Origin: Paenibacillus sp. EZ-K15
GTDB taxonomy: Bacteria > Bacillota > Bacilli > Paenibacillales > Paenibacillaceae
Reading direction: 5' to 3'
DNA: 64,000 nt
Assembly: GCF_002573715.1 (NCBI RefSeq)
Contig: NZ_PDHM01000008.1
Coordinates: 325 to 64,324, forward strand
This document shows, piece after piece, positions 27,032-35,588 of the stretch. The notes under the pieces are model-generated. The model did not search any database. It had not been told where the DNA came from and saw nothing but the letters and a program-made list of their open reading frames with translations. The position numbers and the translations under genes are program-made. The stretch's first letter is position 1. Each line of letters starts with the position of its first letter.

Positions 27032-27853
27032 ATGAATGATCACAGCATGTTAAAGACGGGTGCCGTAGAGACTGAAGAGATTACGCCGGATATTCTATCT
27101 TTGCGTACTGTAATGGTGAACGTCCAGATGATCGGTACGCCGGGAACGGGAGACTGGGTATTGATTGATACGGGAATCGGAAATTTTGAAGGATCCATTG
27201 TAGAAGAAGCGGAGAAAAGATTCGGAAAGCCGCCGGTTTGCATCGTGCTTACGCACGGCCATTTCGACCATGTGGGCAATGTGAAGGAATTGGCAGACCG
27301 CTTGCGCGTACCTGTCTACGCTCATCAGGACGAACTGCCGTTCCTTACGGGAAAAGAAGACTATCCACCAGGAGATCCAAGCGTAGGCGGCGGATTGATG
27401 GCCCGCGTGGCTCCGATGTATCCCAACAAAGCCATCGATTTAGGCTCCAGGATACAACCTCTGCCGGAGGACGGCAGCGTGCCGGGTCTTCCTGAATTCA
27501 AATGGCTGCCGACACCGGGCCATAGCCCCGGCCACATCTCTCTGTTCCGCGAACGGGACCGAGTCCTCGTAGCGGGAGACGCGGTGATTACGGTGAAGCA
27601 AGAGTCGGCGCTAGCCGTCATCGGGCAGGAGAAGGAGCTGCATGGTCCGCCGATGTATTTTACGCCGGATTGGGATCTCGCGCGGGAATCGGTTCGCCGC
27701 CTGGCAAGCCTGAATCCCGAGGTTCTGATCACGGGACACGGGGTCTCGATGCGGGGTGAGGAGCTTACGGCTTCACTTGCACGGCTGGCCCGGGACTTTG
27801 ATCGTTTGGCCGTTCCCGACCAAGGCCGATATGTGGATAAGGATATGAATTGA
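27032..27853 (+). CDS. MBL-fold metallohydrolase (glyoxalase II/lactonase-like)
   Basis: 273 residues from the ATG at 27032 (GGGGG about ten bases upstream; an earlier in-frame start at 26963 is weaker). The metal-binding motif THGHFDHVGN, a later His in TPGHSPGHISLF, Asp in VAGDAVI and His in ITGHGVSM complete the dinuclear site. The substrate could be a thioester, lactone or phosphate ester; no motif separates them. It follows bceB by 87 bp and ends before a terminator, so it may be read from the bceAB promoter, though a role in peptide resistance is not implied. Confidence 0.88.
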   Translation: MNDHSMLKTGAVETEEITPDILSLRTVMVNVQMIGTPGTGDWVLIDTGIGNFEGSIVEEAEKRFGKPPVCIVLTHGHFDHVGNVKELADRLRVPVYAHQDELPFLTGKEDYPPGDPSVGGGLMARVAPMYPNKAIDLGSRIQPLPEDGSVPGLPEFKWLPTPGHSPGHISLFRERDRVLVAGDAVITVKQESALAVIGQEKELHGPPMYFTPDWDLARESVRRLASLNPEVLITGHGVSMRGEELTASLARLARDFDRLAVPDQGRYVDKDMN

Positions 27854-27910
27854 TTGAGAACGGATCTAATTATCCGTTTCATGATATGAACGATTTATAA
27901 GCTAAACGAG

Positions 27911-27944
27911 ACACCGTGAGGGCGATGACCTTGCGGTGTTTTTT
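27911..27944 (+). terminator. Terminator after the MBL hydrolase
   Basis: ACACCG/CGGTGT and AGG/CCT form the stem, followed by a six-T run. Confidence 0.88.
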
Positions 27945-28137
27945 AATATGAGACAGATTGTAATATGAAGTGTCTATATTAACTTGATACACATTTGTTG
28001 ATGAACAGGCCGACAAAGTTCTATATAAATAAGAATGCGCTTAAAAGTTCGCGGAAATCGCGTATTTTTTATTTTATGGATATAATTCTTATACTAGGCA
28101 TGCGACAAGATCTTATATTCATAGTGGAGGATTAATG

Positions 28138-28797
28138 ATGGCAAAAATATTGGTAGTTGAAGATGAAAAACCGATTAGCGACTTGATTACAATGAATTTA
28201 AAGCTTGTGGGGCATCAGTTTTTTAAAGCCTTCAATGGGGTGGAGATGCAGACAATTCTGGAACAGGAAAAGGTTGATCTCATTTTGCTCGACGTTATGC
28301 TGCCCGGTTTGGACGGTTTTGAGCTCATGAGGAGCAATCGGCATCTAAATGTTCCGGTTATTTTTATTACCGCTAAAGATTCTTTATATGACCGCATTAC
28401 AGGGTTTGAACTCGGCGCGGAAGATTATATTATTAAACCTTTTGAAATTTTAGAGCTGCTTGCACGCATAAATGTGGTTTTACGTCGAAACGTACAGGAA
28501 CATGACGGATTTATTGCGGAAGGGGTTGATGTCCGTTTGGCGGCACGGAAAATTTACAAGAACGGACAACTTGTCGAATTGACTGCAAGAGAGTTTGAAC
28601 TGTTGGAGGTTTTGATTCAGAACAGAAATATCGCATTGTCCAGGGAAAAGCTGTTGGAGCTTGCCTGGGGATATGAATTTGAAGGCGATACACGCACCGT
28701 GGACGTACATATTAGGCAGCTTCGCAAAAAACTAGGGTGGGAAGAACGCATAAAAACGATTTATAAGCTTGGTTACCGTCTAGAATCGGAGGCATAA
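28138..28797 (+). CDS. OmpR-family response regulator
   Basis: 219 residues (an ATG three bases earlier is also possible; GGAGG precedes both). Receiver: EDE acidic residues, Asp in LLDVMLPGLDG, Lys in IIKPFEI. Output: winged helix (VELTAREFELLEVLIQN, TRTVDVHIRQLRKKLG). It is cotranscribed with the kinase three bases downstream. Base composition is clearly more AT-rich than the flanking genes, from here to about 34.0 kb. The signal and regulon are unknown. Confidence 0.93.
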   Translation: MAKILVVEDEKPISDLITMNLKLVGHQFFKAFNGVEMQTILEQEKVDLILLDVMLPGLDGFELMRSNRHLNVPVIFITAKDSLYDRITGFELGAEDYIIKPFEILELLARINVVLRRNVQEHDGFIAEGVDVRLAARKIYKNGQLVELTAREFELLEVLIQNRNIALSREKLLELAWGYEFEGDTRTVDVHIRQLRKKLGWEERIKTIYKLGYRLESEA

Positions 28798-28800
28798 GGC

Positions 28801-30201
28801 ATGCGATTTTGGCAGAAAACACTACTGGTCGTGCTTATCTTGTTCATTCTGACCCTAGATGTAAGCGTAATTATGATTATGAAAAAAAGTTGGAATCTTA
28901 ACATGGAAAGAGAGATTCAAAGGGCTTCTAGTGAGCAGGCATTAATTGCAAACAACATCTATGAAAATTTGAATTCAATCAAATCCCGGGGGATGTCCAT
29001 TAATGATACCGTATTATTTGATGTTGCACGCTCTTATGCAGATTATTATCGGCAGCAGGGAATCGCTTTACAATTATGGGATCAGGGGCAGTTAGTGTAT
29101 AGTGACGAGTCTGCTAAGAAGGACATGCCCGTAATACCAAATGAACAAGCAGATGAAGAAACGGTACACGAAGTTATCATATCCAAAGAGCTGCCATCTC
29201 CTTACAATCACCTCTTGCTAACATACCGGCGGGATATCGAGGAGTTGTATGCCAAACAAGCCGAATTAAATCGTTATTTTGTTTATATCAATTTTATTGC
29301 CAGTCCAATTCTTATTATGTTGCTGTATATCCTGATCCGACAGTTAACGAAACCTTTGCGGTTATTATCCAATACGACCAAAAATATCGCAGAAGGAAAT
29401 TATGGTGAACGGGTGACTTTAAAGAACAACGATGAATTTGGTGAATTGGCGCAAAATTTTAACTCAATGGCCGAAGCTGTTGAACGTCATGTAACCGAGC
29501 TTTCTGCTATGGCTGAGGCAAAGCAACGAATTGTCGATAACCTGGCTCACGAATTGAGAACCCCTCTGACAAGTATGCAGGGTTTCGCCCAATATTTGAA
29601 TTCCGCAAACATCGGCGAAGAAGAACGAATGACGGCTAGCGGTTATATCTGGAGCGAAACATTGCGCTTGAAAAATCTGGTCTTTAAGCTGCTGGATCTC
29701 TCCATCCTAAGTCACCAGCCGATAGAACGTACACCTGTGTCAGTTGTTGATCTGTTTGAATCCGTCCGGCGAACGGAACACAATAATTTGGAGATGGCTG
29801 GTATTAAACTTGTCCTGCAGGCTGAACTCGACAGCGTATGGGGGGATCATGATCTGCTAGCGTCTTTTCTGATCAATTGCATTGAAAATTCAATTCACGC
29901 TTCATCCGAGGGTTCCGAAATCAGACTTCTTGCTTATGAACAGAATTCCACAGCTGTACTGGAGGTGCGCGACTTTGGGAAAGGTATGAGCGCCAAGCAG
30001 GTGGAACATGCGTTTGAGCCATTCTATCGAGTGGACAACGCCCGTTCGAGAGAACATGGAGGAGCAGGACTTGGTTTATCTTTATGCCGTCAAATTGCGG
30101 AGGCGCATCAGGCGAGGTTGTTTCTCGAATCCGAGGAAGATATCGGCACAACCATCCGAATTAATTTACAACTTCATAACAACAACCTTCTAACTCGATA
30201 A
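28801..30201 (+). CDS. Sensor histidine kinase with extracytoplasmic domain
   Basis: 466 residues: helix at about 8-27, an extracellular domain of roughly 130 residues, a second helix (FIASPILIMLLYILI), HAMP (TKPLRLLSNTTKNIAEGNYG), HisKA with DNLAHELRTPLTSMQGF and ATPase motifs (NCIENSIHAS, VRDFGKGM, AFEPFYRVD, GGAGLGLSLC). It pairs with the regulator just upstream. GGAGG lies ten bases before the ATG. The following gene encodes an unrecognised extracytoplasmic protein that may feed it a signal (inference). Confidence 0.93.
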   Translation: MRFWQKTLLVVLILFILTLDVSVIMIMKKSWNLNMEREIQRASSEQALIANNIYENLNSIKSRGMSINDTVLFDVARSYADYYRQQGIALQLWDQGQLVYSDESAKKDMPVIPNEQADEETVHEVIISKELPSPYNHLLLTYRRDIEELYAKQAELNRYFVYINFIASPILIMLLYILIRQLTKPLRLLSNTTKNIAEGNYGERVTLKNNDEFGELAQNFNSMAEAVERHVTELSAMAEAKQRIVDNLAHELRTPLTSMQGFAQYLNSANIGEEERMTASGYIWSETLRLKNLVFKLLDLSILSHQPIERTPVSVVDLFESVRRTEHNNLEMAGIKLVLQAELDSVWGDHDLLASFLINCIENSIHASSEGSEIRLLAYEQNSTAVLEVRDFGKGMSAKQVEHAFEPFYRVDNARSREHGGAGLGLSLCRQIAEAHQARLFLESEEDIGTTIRINLQLHNNNLLTR

Positions 30202-30262
30202 CATATTTAAATTAAGGTATGCATAGGCGGACAAGCCTACTTAAAAAGTGGAGGTTTTAACT

Positions 30263-31351
30263 GTGAACAAAAAGAATGTCCTGGCGGCCCTCGCTATAAT
30301 CACCATTTCTGGCGGATTGCTTGCAGCCAGCACGTTTGCTGTCCTGCATTTTGTTCCCACGCCTGTACCTGAACTGTATGGGGAATCTAAGCGGCAAGGG
30401 ATACCTGAAATAACTTTAGCAAACAGCAAGATACCGATTTTAAAAGTAGAAGCGCCAATGCCGGCAACAACTGTTAAGGAATATCTGGAACAAACGATGA
30501 CGGACGAAGATATTCAACAAATTTATCATTATTATGACAACATCAAGGTTGGAACGGAAGCAAGTAACCGTAAAATGACCGATCAGGAGGCTAAAAGGCT
30601 GAAGGTATTGAAGGAACAATATATTTATGAAGATATTCGTCCTCAAAAAACTTTGCCCCTTAAAGAGGGAAACTATAGTTTCTATTTAGACTTGAGTAAA
30701 GCAACTTATGTATATCCCAAACGGCTTCTGACAGATGAGGAATTACTGCAGTATATTGATTGGCACTCCCGAGTGAATTTTGCTTTGAGCAAACGGATCG
30801 TCAGGCCCCAGCCCGATACGAAAGACATAAGTGAAGCAGAGGCGTTGGCAAAAGCTCATGACAGTGTAACTCGTCTGTTTGATGTCGATGTCTCCAAACT
30901 GAAAATAACCACATCATATCATAAATTTGGCCCTGGGCAAATTGGGGAATGGTTTGTTCATTTTCAGCCTTACAATGTGGAGAGACTGCAAGCAAGCGAA
31001 GAAACTTATTTTATGTATGATGTATTCATAGATTCCTTGACTGGGAACGTGATCGATACCACTCTTTTCAATTCTAACTATAAGAGAACGCCCATCACAG
31101 CGGCTATGAAAGAGCAGATCAAACAGGATCAAAGCTGGATCGATGCGGCTAAAACCATAGTAAGAGAGAAACAGGGCGAAACTCGTGTGATCACAAATAC
31201 GTCATTCATTGAGGATGTCAAATATGATCAACGCGGTGTTGTAGCCATATCCATCAGCTTAGAAGACGGTAACGCATATATAGCAGAATTGCGATATCCC
31301 GAAAAAACGTTACGATGTCTTATATATGAACCGGCTCCAAAGAAGATATAG
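30263..31351 (+). CDS. Membrane-anchored extracytoplasmic protein, unknown function
   Basis: 362 residues. I do not recognise the family with confidence. The GTG at 30263 follows GGAGG by eight bases; an upstream GTG at 30248 overlaps it. A single N-terminal helix (residues 6-30) is followed by a soluble region that should lie outside the membrane. Parts near residues 190-270 (SEAEALAKAHDSVTRLF, GEWFVHFQP, YDVFIDSLTGNVIDT) resemble the alpha/beta repeats of PepSY/YcdB-type proteins, with the end of a PepSY-like unit at DSLTGNVI. It sits 61 bp after the kinase gene and before a terminator, so it probably belongs to that operon. Confidence 0.75.
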   Translation: MNKKNVLAALAIITISGGLLAASTFAVLHFVPTPVPELYGESKRQGIPEITLANSKIPILKVEAPMPATTVKEYLEQTMTDEDIQQIYHYYDNIKVGTEASNRKMTDQEAKRLKVLKEQYIYEDIRPQKTLPLKEGNYSFYLDLSKATYVYPKRLLTDEELLQYIDWHSRVNFALSKRIVRPQPDTKDISEAEALAKAHDSVTRLFDVDVSKLKITTSYHKFGPGQIGEWFVHFQPYNVERLQASEETYFMYDVFIDSLTGNVIDTTLFNSNYKRTPITAAMKEQIKQDQSWIDAAKTIVREKQGETRVITNTSFIEDVKYDQRGVVAISISLEDGNAYIAELRYPEKTLRCLIYEPAPKKI

Positions 31352-31456
31352 TTATAGGATATGTTTTATATAAAATAGAAAAATGTTGCATGTGATAACA
31401 TAGAACTCTTTCAGAATTGGTTTGTCTAATTAAATCATCTACAATGTATCATCAGA

Positions 31457-31491
31457 CAAAAATCCCATTTCTATATTGAAGTGGGATTTTT
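31457..31491 (+). terminator. Terminator of the 28.1-31.4 kb operon
   Basis: AAAAATCCCATTTC pairs with GAAGTGGGATTTTT (one G-U) around TATATT. The A-run and T-run make it symmetrical. Confidence 0.92.
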
Positions 31492-31548
31492 GCGTCCATA
31501 AACGAATGTATTAAAAATATGTAGCAAAAGAAATCATAGTAGAGGTGC

Positions 31549-32979
31549 ATGATGAAAAAAGCCATTCTTATATTGTTTTTATCCCTATTCTTTCTTATCA
31601 TTTTACCAGATCAAAGCCATGCAGCAGCTAACCAATCTAAGATTATATTAGACGGTCAGGAAGTGATATTACCTTCTGATGTCCAGGTCACAGTGATGAA
31701 TAAGCATGTTATGATCCCAATTCGTGTTGTTGCTGAGAATCTAAAGTTTAGAGTTAATTGGGATCAAAAATCGCATCTTGTAAAAATCCAGCAAAATTCA
31801 AAGATAATCTCTTTACACGTTGACCAAAGAGAAGCGAAGGTAGCAGGGAAGCCCGTATTACTGGATATTGCTCCTCAAATTCTGAATCAAAGTGTAGTCG
31901 TTCCTATACGCTTCGTAAGTGAACAGATGGGACTATCTGTGAGTTGGGACAACAAAGATAAAATTGTATATCTGACAAGCAGCACCAATAATTCCGCTCA
32001 AACTGAAGATTCTACTCCCAATTCAGAAAACAATGAAAAAGTATCGTTAAAACATATCAATGAAATTAATTTTTTGAATAACCAACTCGTTGTAAGCATG
32101 GATGAGAAAGTTAATCCGATCATTTGTAATTTAAAAGACCCTAATCGAATTGTTTTTGATTTGCCCAATACTACGTTTGGTGAATTATCTCAACCATTGG
32201 ATTCGGGTTCTATGGGTAAATTGGATGTTAGTGGTCAACCCCATGTATCGGAAGTGAGATATTCGCTATTTAATCGTGATCCAGATCAAGTCAGAATCGT
32301 GATTGAATTAAAACATGATAGTGAAGTTCAAGTTAAGCATGAATTTATCGGTGATCAACTGGTTATTGATTTAAACGATATCGGCGATTTCGAATCTCCT
32401 ATTCAAGCGCCATCGGCAGGTGATCAGGGCAGAAAGATTGTAGTGATCGATCCGGGACATGGAGGAAGTGATCCGGGGACGACAAGTATCTCTAATAAAC
32501 ATGAGAAGGATTTTAACCTTGCTTTATCTCTAAAAGTACAAGAACTCCTTTTGAAGGAGCCTGAAATCGAAGTATGGATGACCCGGGATAGTGACGTGTA
32601 CCCTACCCGAACGGAACGTGTGCAGCTCGCCAATAAAATAAATGCCGACGTATTTGTATCTATACATGGAAACAGTGTTCTCGAGTCACCTCAAGCCAAT
32701 GGTACAGAGACTTATTATTATCAGCGAAGCAGCAGTAAAGAGCTGGCTGATGCTATTCACAAGCGTTTAATTAAAGCGATAGGTCTGAAAGACCGCGGTG
32801 TAAAAGATAACAGTTTTCAAGTCATTAGAGAAACGAAGATGGCTGCTGTTCTATTGGAAGTTGGGTTCCTGAGCAATATCTCCGATGAAAAAGCGATGCT
32901 ATCCAATACCGTACAATACAAAGCTGCTCAAGCTATAGTTGATGGAATCAAAGAATATCTGAGCTTCGGTAAGGAGTGA
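31549..32979 (+). CDS. N-acetylmuramoyl-L-alanine amidase with stalk and AMIN domains
   Basis: 476 residues. A signal peptide ends near SHAAA. Residues 30-145 form a copper-amine-oxidase-N-like (stalk-type) domain with two repeats (VMIPIRVVAENLKFRVNWD, VVVPIRFVSEQMGLSVSWD). Residues about 165-285 form an AMIN domain for cell-wall localisation, and 300-470 an Amidase_3 domain: IDPGHGGSDPG, E in KHEKDFNL, SIHGNS and LLEVGFLSN supply the zinc ligands and catalytic Glu. It cleaves stem peptides from peptidoglycan. AGAGGTG precedes two possible ATGs. The next gene overlaps it by four bases. Confidence 0.93.
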   Translation: MMKKAILILFLSLFFLIILPDQSHAAANQSKIILDGQEVILPSDVQVTVMNKHVMIPIRVVAENLKFRVNWDQKSHLVKIQQNSKIISLHVDQREAKVAGKPVLLDIAPQILNQSVVVPIRFVSEQMGLSVSWDNKDKIVYLTSSTNNSAQTEDSTPNSENNEKVSLKHINEINFLNNQLVVSMDEKVNPIICNLKDPNRIVFDLPNTTFGELSQPLDSGSMGKLDVSGQPHVSEVRYSLFNRDPDQVRIVIELKHDSEVQVKHEFIGDQLVIDLNDIGDFESPIQAPSAGDQGRKIVVIDPGHGGSDPGTTSISNKHEKDFNLALSLKVQELLLKEPEIEVWMTRDSDVYPTRTERVQLANKINADVFVSIHGNSVLESPQANGTETYYYQRSSSKELADAIHKRLIKAIGLKDRGVKDNSFQVIRETKMAAVLLEVGFLSNISDEKAMLSNTVQYKAAQAIVDGIKEYLSFGKE

Positions 32980-33992
32980 GACGCATTAAGGAGTTTATTT
33001 CTTTACAGTATAAGAAGTTTGGACATCCTCTTGAAGTGTTGGAATTAGAACAACGAGTAGACGATATACAACTTCAGCACGACGAAATAGTGGTTCGAAT
33101 GATTCTTAGTCCAATCAATCCTTCTGACCTAATTCCGATTCGAGGTGCCTATAAACATCGAATTCAGCTGCCAGCAGTACCGGGATATGAAGGGGTTGGT
33201 GTTGTTGAAGCTGTTGGTTCATCCGTAACAACATCCCTTTTAGGTAAACGGGTACTGCCTCTACGTGGTGAGGGAACTTGGCAGCAGTACGTGAAAACGA
33301 AAGCCAATTTTGCAATTCGAGTTCCCGTTGAAATTAATAACGAAACAGCAAGCCAAATGTACATTAACCCTATGACAGCGTGGCTTATTTGTACAGAAGA
33401 ATTGCGGTTAAAGTCTGATGATGTGTTAATTGTAAATGCTTGCGGTTCTGCAATAGGACGTATTTTTGCACAGTTTTCAAAGGTGTTTGGATACAGATTG
33501 ATTGCGGTGGTAAGAAATGATAGACATACCCAGGAACTGCATTCGCTTGGTGCTTGGGCGGTAATTGACACGTCTAAAGAATTGCTTGTCCATCAAGTTT
33601 TGGAATTGACCTGTGGGATGGGGGCAACGGCGGGTATTGATAGCATTGGCGGGAAAGATGGACACGACCTGATTGAGTGTATCCGTCCAGGTGGCACAGT
33701 CTTAAGTATTGGTCTTATGTCAGGAACCCAAATGAATTGGGCTCAGATACACCAAAAAAATTCTAATATCAGAGTGAAACCATATTGGCTTAAAAGATGG
33801 ATTGAAGGTATCTCCGATGTTCGGTGGCATGAAACTTTTGGTGATGTATTCAAATTGGTGATAGATGGGGAATTGACTATTCAAGCACCAAGAACGCGTT
33901 TTGGTCTACGGGAATATGAGAAAGCAATGATAGAAACTCAACAAAGTGGTCACATAGGGAAGGTGATTTTGGAACCATTTTTATTCAACTAA
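32976..33992 (+). CDS. MDR-family oxidoreductase (MECR/quinone reductase-like)
   Basis: 338 residues. GroES-like part: INPSDLIPIRGAYK and LPAVPGYEGVGVVEAVGS, then GEGTWQQYV. NAD(P)-binding part: NACGSAIGRIFAQFSKVFG. The order and the GTW motif resemble 2-enoyl thioester reductases (MECR/Etr1 branch). The zinc-binding Cys/His of alcohol dehydrogenases are not evident, so a zinc-free reductase is likely. The GTG start overlaps the amidase stop, with AAGGAG directly adjoining, an unusually tight spacing; a second AAGGAG inside the ORF leaves the true start uncertain by some ten codons. Confidence 0.85.
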   Translation: MRRIKEFISLQYKKFGHPLEVLELEQRVDDIQLQHDEIVVRMILSPINPSDLIPIRGAYKHRIQLPAVPGYEGVGVVEAVGSSVTTSLLGKRVLPLRGEGTWQQYVKTKANFAIRVPVEINNETASQMYINPMTAWLICTEELRLKSDDVLIVNACGSAIGRIFAQFSKVFGYRLIAVVRNDRHTQELHSLGAWAVIDTSKELLVHQVLELTCGMGATAGIDSIGGKDGHDLIECIRPGGTVLSIGLMSGTQMNWAQIHQKNSNIRVKPYWLKRWIEGISDVRWHETFGDVFKLVIDGELTIQAPRTRFGLREYEKAMIETQQSGHIGKVILEPFLFN

Positions 33993-34127
33993 CGCGCTAA
34001 TTGTGCGAAAATGAAGGTGATCTTAGCAAGTTTTTTATAAAATGATGAACTGACGTGAACCTGAGCACGCTCTCAGGCATCTAACTTATGTAAGGCCAAG
34101 GAAGTGTTGCAAAGGAGGTCTCCCAAT

Positions 34128-34778
34128 GTGAACAAGAAATCCAATATAAAGCACGATGTTCAGCTTGCCAAGCATGGGGATCGGGAAGCCTTTAGCAGGC
34201 TGATCCACGCTTATGAGCGTAATTTGTATGGCTTAGCCCGCTTGTATCTGAGGCGGGAAGAGGATTGCGCGGATGCCGTACAGGAAGCGATTTATAAATC
34301 CTTCGCAGCTATGCCTACCTTGAAGGAGCCTGCTTATTTCAAAACATGGCTGTCCCGTATTCTCATTCATGAATGCCTGCAACTACTGCGCTCCCAACAG
34401 CGGCTGCGCACGGTTGAATTTGCCAATGGCGGTGCCGATGCACTGCCGTATGAAGCGATCGAACTCAACGAAGCCGTGACCCACCTGGAAGATGATTTAC
34501 GCAGGGTCATTCAGCTTCACTATTACTGGGATATGCCGATTAGCCATATCGCCAAGATCGTAGGAATACCGCAAGGAACGGTAAAATCCCGGTTGTACCG
34601 AGCCCGCGCCATTTTGGCGGAAAGATTGGATCCCTCCACGGAAAGGAGCGTGAGCCATGACCCGATAGTAGGTAAGGAGTCGAGTCGGGATGACTTTGCT
34701 CCTATCATTACGATCCGGACAGCTAGGCTTGCCGGGGATTACGATATCATTCACAGATCATGGGGTGCGGCGGCTTAA
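34128..34778 (+). CDS. ECF-type RNA polymerase sigma factor
   Basis: 216 residues from GTG with AAAGGAGGT eight bases upstream. Region 2: LIHAYERNLYGLARLYLRRE and DAVQEAIYKSFAAM, then FKTWLSRILIHECL. Region 4: RRVIQLHYYWDMPISHIAKI and IPQGTVKSRLYRARAILAERL. About 40 residues after region 4 have no family counterpart I can see. The usual anti-sigma gene is absent: after a ribosome site the DNA reads ATG ACC CGA TAG at 34657, which may be a remnant start. The stop overlaps the GNAT gene (TAATG). Confidence 0.9.
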   Translation: MNKKSNIKHDVQLAKHGDREAFSRLIHAYERNLYGLARLYLRREEDCADAVQEAIYKSFAAMPTLKEPAYFKTWLSRILIHECLQLLRSQQRLRTVEFANGGADALPYEAIELNEAVTHLEDDLRRVIQLHYYWDMPISHIAKIVGIPQGTVKSRLYRARAILAERLDPSTERSVSHDPIVGKESSRDDFAPIITIRTARLAGDYDIIHRSWGAAA

Positions 34779-35230
34779 TGGGAACGAATCCGAACGTCAG
34801 ATTGATGGACAAATCCGACCTTGAAGCATGCTCCGAGCTGATGCTCAAGGTCTTTAGCGGCGAACCTTGGTACGACCAGTGGGACTCCGTACAGCATGTG
34901 CAGCAATACCTCACGGAATTTATGGACAATCCGGTATTCCTGGGGTTTGTTATCGAACAGGATGGTAAGATCCTGGGCGCCTCTTTTGGTCATACGAAGA
35001 GCTGGTATAGCGGTAAGGAATATCATATCCAGGAATATTATATCGATACCGGTAGGCAGGGCAGTGGATTAGGCTCGGCATTAATGCATGGCATAAAGGA
35101 GTATTTGAAATCGGTTAACATTCATTGCATGGTGCTGCTTACGGAAAAGGATCTTCCGGCGGAAGATTTTTATCGGAAACATGGTTTTGAAGTGAAGAAG
35201 GATATTATTTTTATGGCCAACAGGTTTTAG
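34778..35230 (+). CDS. GNAT-family N-acetyltransferase
   Basis: 150 residues. The acetyl-CoA loop is visible as IDTGRQGSGLGSALMHGIKEY (a QxxGxG/A-type motif), preceded by the strand KEYHIQEYY and followed by DFYRKHGFEVKKDIIFM. The ATG is joined to the sigma factor stop (TAATG), which implies translational coupling; an in-frame ATG at 34760 lacks a ribosome site. The acceptor substrate is unknown. Coupling suggests the sigma factor and acetyltransferase respond to the same signal (inference). Confidence 0.9.
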   Translation: MGTNPNVRLMDKSDLEACSELMLKVFSGEPWYDQWDSVQHVQQYLTEFMDNPVFLGFVIEQDGKILGASFGHTKSWYSGKEYHIQEYYIDTGRQGSGLGSALMHGIKEYLKSVNIHCMVLLTEKDLPAEDFYRKHGFEVKKDIIFMANRF

Positions 35231-35279
35231 TCGGCGGAATTTATATTGAAAAATAGGGAGCTGTCTTGATGTCGGTGCG

Positions 35280-35394
35280 TGTTCTTAACTAACCAAATTT
35301 TATAGGACTCTGGCTTGTGCATTGCGAAAAAACCCACTTTATGTGAGGTTTATTTGTCATGCGCGATGGCTCTGAGTCCACCTGGTTAAGAACA
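35280..35394. repeat. Palindromic element D
   Basis: The ends are perfect 10-bp inverted repeats (TGTTCTTAAC / GTTAAGAACA). Inside lie GGACTC/GAGTCC, GCAT/ATGC and a central AACCCAC/GTGAGGTT hairpin, so the whole 115 bp can fold into one bulged stem. The end sequence resembles that of family A (TGTTC), but the interior differs. One copy in the window. Confidence 0.7.
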
Positions 35395-35425
35395 TAACAG
35401 CCATCCCTTATATATTGACTGTACA

Positions 35426-35501
35426 GCCGTGCTCTGGGCACGGCTTCCCGCTTGGGGGATAGAAGATGGACGATGGTTCATGGACTTCTGTCCCTTTTTT
35501 T
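35426..35501 (+). terminator. Leader hairpins and terminator before the BpsA-like gene
   Basis: GCCGTGC/GCACGGC (35426-35444) forms one hairpin. GGGATAGAAG pairs with CTTCTGTCCC (35455-35494, one G-U) and ends in seven Ts, a strong terminator. TTGACT at 35416 could be a -35 box. Either the terminator ends an upstream transcript, or the two hairpins form an attenuator; 35502-35588 holds no clear promoter. Confidence 0.7.
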
Positions 35502-35588
35502 CATTACCGCAGCACGTATGGGGGTCACGTGTGTTCTTTTCCAGGGGGAATAACAAACTCATATTTAGGGAAAAGAGCGTGATTTCAT

